6,213 nt of DNA from an uncultured Methylophilus sp. (GTDB taxonomy: Bacteria; Pseudomonadota; Gammaproteobacteria; Burkholderiales; Methylophilaceae): the NCBI GenBank assembly GCA_936943315.1, contig CAKZJM010000005.1:1-6213 (forward strand), given 5' to 3'. The notes beneath the pieces were generated by a model. That model worked only from the letters and a program-made list of their open reading frames with translations. It searched no databases and was not told the DNA's origin. Position numbers and translations under genes: made by a program. The stretch's first letter is position 1. The number at the start of each line of letters is the position of its first letter. Of this stretch, positions 5,301-6,213 are shown piece after piece.

Positions 5301-5987
5301 ATGCACCGCTTACTTTCCCTCATTTTTTTGCTCTGGCTTCCCCAGATTTCCCATGCCGCCCGCCCGCTGGTCACGGACGACGCACGCCTGACCAATGCCC
5401 ACAGCTGCCAGCTAGAAAGCTGGATGCGCAGCTATCAGGGCGGTCAAGAATTGTGGGCCTTACCCGCGTGCAACCTGGGTGAGAATTTTGAAATCACGCT
5501 GGGCGGCGGCACCTACCATAACCGCGATGACAACTACCACACCGAAGACTGGATAGCGCAATTCAAAACTTTGTTCAAACCCCTGGAAACCAACGGTTGG
5601 GGAGTAGGCTTTGCCGTAGGCCGCGTCATGCACCCGGATATCCAGGCCGGGCCTAACCAGCTGGGTAACACTTATTTCTACATCCCGGTCTCGTTTTCCA
5701 TGAGAGACGATGATGTGATTGTGCATGTGAACATGGGTATGTTGCGTGACCGGCAAGAAGACCGCAACAAGCTGAATATGGGCTTGGGTTCTGAATTCAA
5801 ATTGGCGGGGCGCTTTAAAGGCGTGGCTGAGGTGTTTGGCGATCATACGCAAAATCCTTTTTATCAAGTGGGATTGCGTTATTCGGTGCTGCCGGAGGTG
5901 TTTCAGATTGATGGCACGGTGGGGCAGCAGGTGAATGGGAATAGCCAGACGCAGTGGTTGTCGATTGGAGTGAGGTGGACACCATAG
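5301..5987 (+). CDS. Exported, probable outer-membrane beta-barrel protein of unknown function
   Basis: This 228-residue protein begins with a clear Sec signal peptide: MHR, a hydrophobic core LLSLIFLLWLP, then QISHA with likely cleavage before ARPLVTDDA. The mature part has many alternating polar/hydrophobic stretches with Gly and aromatic residues (FEITLGGGTYHN, GWGVGFAVGRVM, FYQVGLRYSVL, TQWLSIGVRWTP), as in a small outer-membrane beta barrel whose last strand closes the chain. The RPLVTDDA opening, followed by a segment comparing features of a curve-like barrel, resembles the 'putative transporter' family related to the phenol-degradation MetA porin-like proteins. That assignment is from memory and uncertain. 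Two Cys (in HSCQLE and PACNLG) may form a periplasmic disulfide. The ATG at 5301 lacks a strong Shine-Dalgarno (only GAAG about ten bases upstream) but places the signal peptide exactly at the N-terminus. It diverges from the ppx operon and has no visible link to polyphosphate. Confidence 0.8.
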   Translation: MHRLLSLIFLLWLPQISHAARPLVTDDARLTNAHSCQLESWMRSYQGGQELWALPACNLGENFEITLGGGTYHNRDDNYHTEDWIAQFKTLFKPLETNGWGVGFAVGRVMHPDIQAGPNQLGNTYFYIPVSFSMRDDDVIVHVNMGMLRDRQEDRNKLNMGLGSEFKLAGRFKGVAEVFGDHTQNPFYQVGLRYSVLPEVFQIDGTVGQQVNGNSQTQWLSIGVRWTP

Positions 5988-6002
5988 GGTTAGCTGGGGT
6001 TT

Positions 6003-6020
6003 CGCAGAGCATGCTCTGCG
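6003..6020. repeat. Perfect 18-base palindrome downstream of the beta-barrel gene
   Basis: CGCAGAGCATGCTCTGCG is fully self-complementary and lies 15 bases after the stop at 5987, flanked on both sides by CTGGGG. It can form a stem of about seven pairs with a CATG loop at the mRNA 3' end. No T run follows, so it is a weak intrinsic-terminator candidate. It may be a dispersed palindromic repeat or protein-binding site. Confidence 0.6.
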
Positions 6021-6052
6021 CCTGGGGAATGGGTGGTTTGCAGAACCGGTTG

Positions 6053-6112
6053 GCTAAGCAATAAATTGTCATTCCGGCGTAGGCCGGAATCCAGGCAACA
6101 TTAATGCTTAGC
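6053..6112. repeat. 60-base palindromic element with terminal inverted repeats
   Basis: The ends are 12-base inverted repeats matching at 11 of 12 positions: GCTAAGCAATAA (6053-6064) and, read in reverse complement from 6112-6101, GCTAAGCATTAA. In the middle ATTCCGGC (6071-6078) and GCCGGAAT (6083-6090) form an eight-pair stem with a GTAG loop. The core GTCATTCCGGC...GGAATCCAGG is the type of short palindromic repeat I recall scattered in many proteobacterial intergenic regions. The whole can fold as one long interrupted hairpin. Confidence 0.65.
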
Positions 6113-6213
6113 TCTGTGACAAGTAAAAAGTTGTCGTGTGAGCATGCGTGGTCACTCGGAGTGGTGGTTGTTTTATGGCGTGTTCTGTTTCGCCCCTCGG
6201 CGAGTTACTTTTC
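6113..6213. other. Non-coding end of window, possible edge of another intergenic repeat
   Basis: I see no gene with a start, ribosome site and plausible product in the last 101 bases. Short self-complementary pieces occur: GACAA/TTGTC around 6118-6139 and CTCG/CGAG near 6197-6205. The final stretch, 6188-6213, resembles on the minus strand a GAAAAGTAACTCGCC-type sequence that I recall from repeated intergenic DNA in beta- and gammaproteobacteria. It is cut by the window edge. Confidence 0.35.

Noticed and set aside
5460..5867. 135-codon minus-strand frame opposite the beta-barrel gene
   Set aside because: No ribosome site or recognisable domain; the plus-strand gene has a signal peptide and a coherent barrel pattern.

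Overview
This window looks like a chromosomal segment of a betaproteobacterium. The protein sequences resemble those I associate with the Methylophilaceae (Methylotenera, Methylophilus, Methylovorus), but that placement is recalled from protein style and moderate GC, not from any search. No rRNA, tRNA, CRISPR array, transposase or phage gene is visible.

Layout. (1) Bases 1-1254 encode the C-terminal ~60% of polyphosphate kinase 1 (ppk1), cut by the left window edge. (2) sixA, a small phosphohistidine phosphatase, follows 8 bases later on the same strand. (3) A convergent minus-strand gene encodes a 168-residue protein with a histone H1-like Ala/Lys/Pro tail, a probable ribbon-helix-helix domain and a GRPKK end. 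(4) A 143-base divergent promoter region separates it from a plus-strand unit: an orphan ParA/MinD-type ATPase and an 81-residue charged helical protein, closed by a strong bidirectional terminator at about 3346-3381. (5) On the minus strand, an 89-residue conserved protein of unknown function and ppx (exopolyphosphatase/GppA family) form a short operon converging on that terminator. (6) Divergent from it, a plus-strand gene encodes an exported, probably beta-barrel outer-membrane protein behind a leader with two competing hairpins. (7) The last 226 bases hold no convincing gene. They contain a perfect 18-base palindrome, a 60-base element with near-perfect terminal inverted repeats around a common 'ATTCCGGC' palindrome, and the edge of what may be another repeat.

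How the genes may work together. PPK1 makes polyphosphate and PPX degrades it, so both arms of polyP metabolism bracket the block. Between them lie an H1-like DNA-binding protein, a ParA-type ATPase with no ParB, and a small charged protein. ParA-type ATPases position cellular cargo on the nucleoid, and the H1-like protein AlgP is, as I recall, linked to polyP granule spacing in Pseudomonas aeruginosa. The most interesting reading is therefore a candidate polyphosphate-granule positioning or segregation module embedded between ppk1 and ppx. That is inference from gene content and position, not demonstrated by the sequence.
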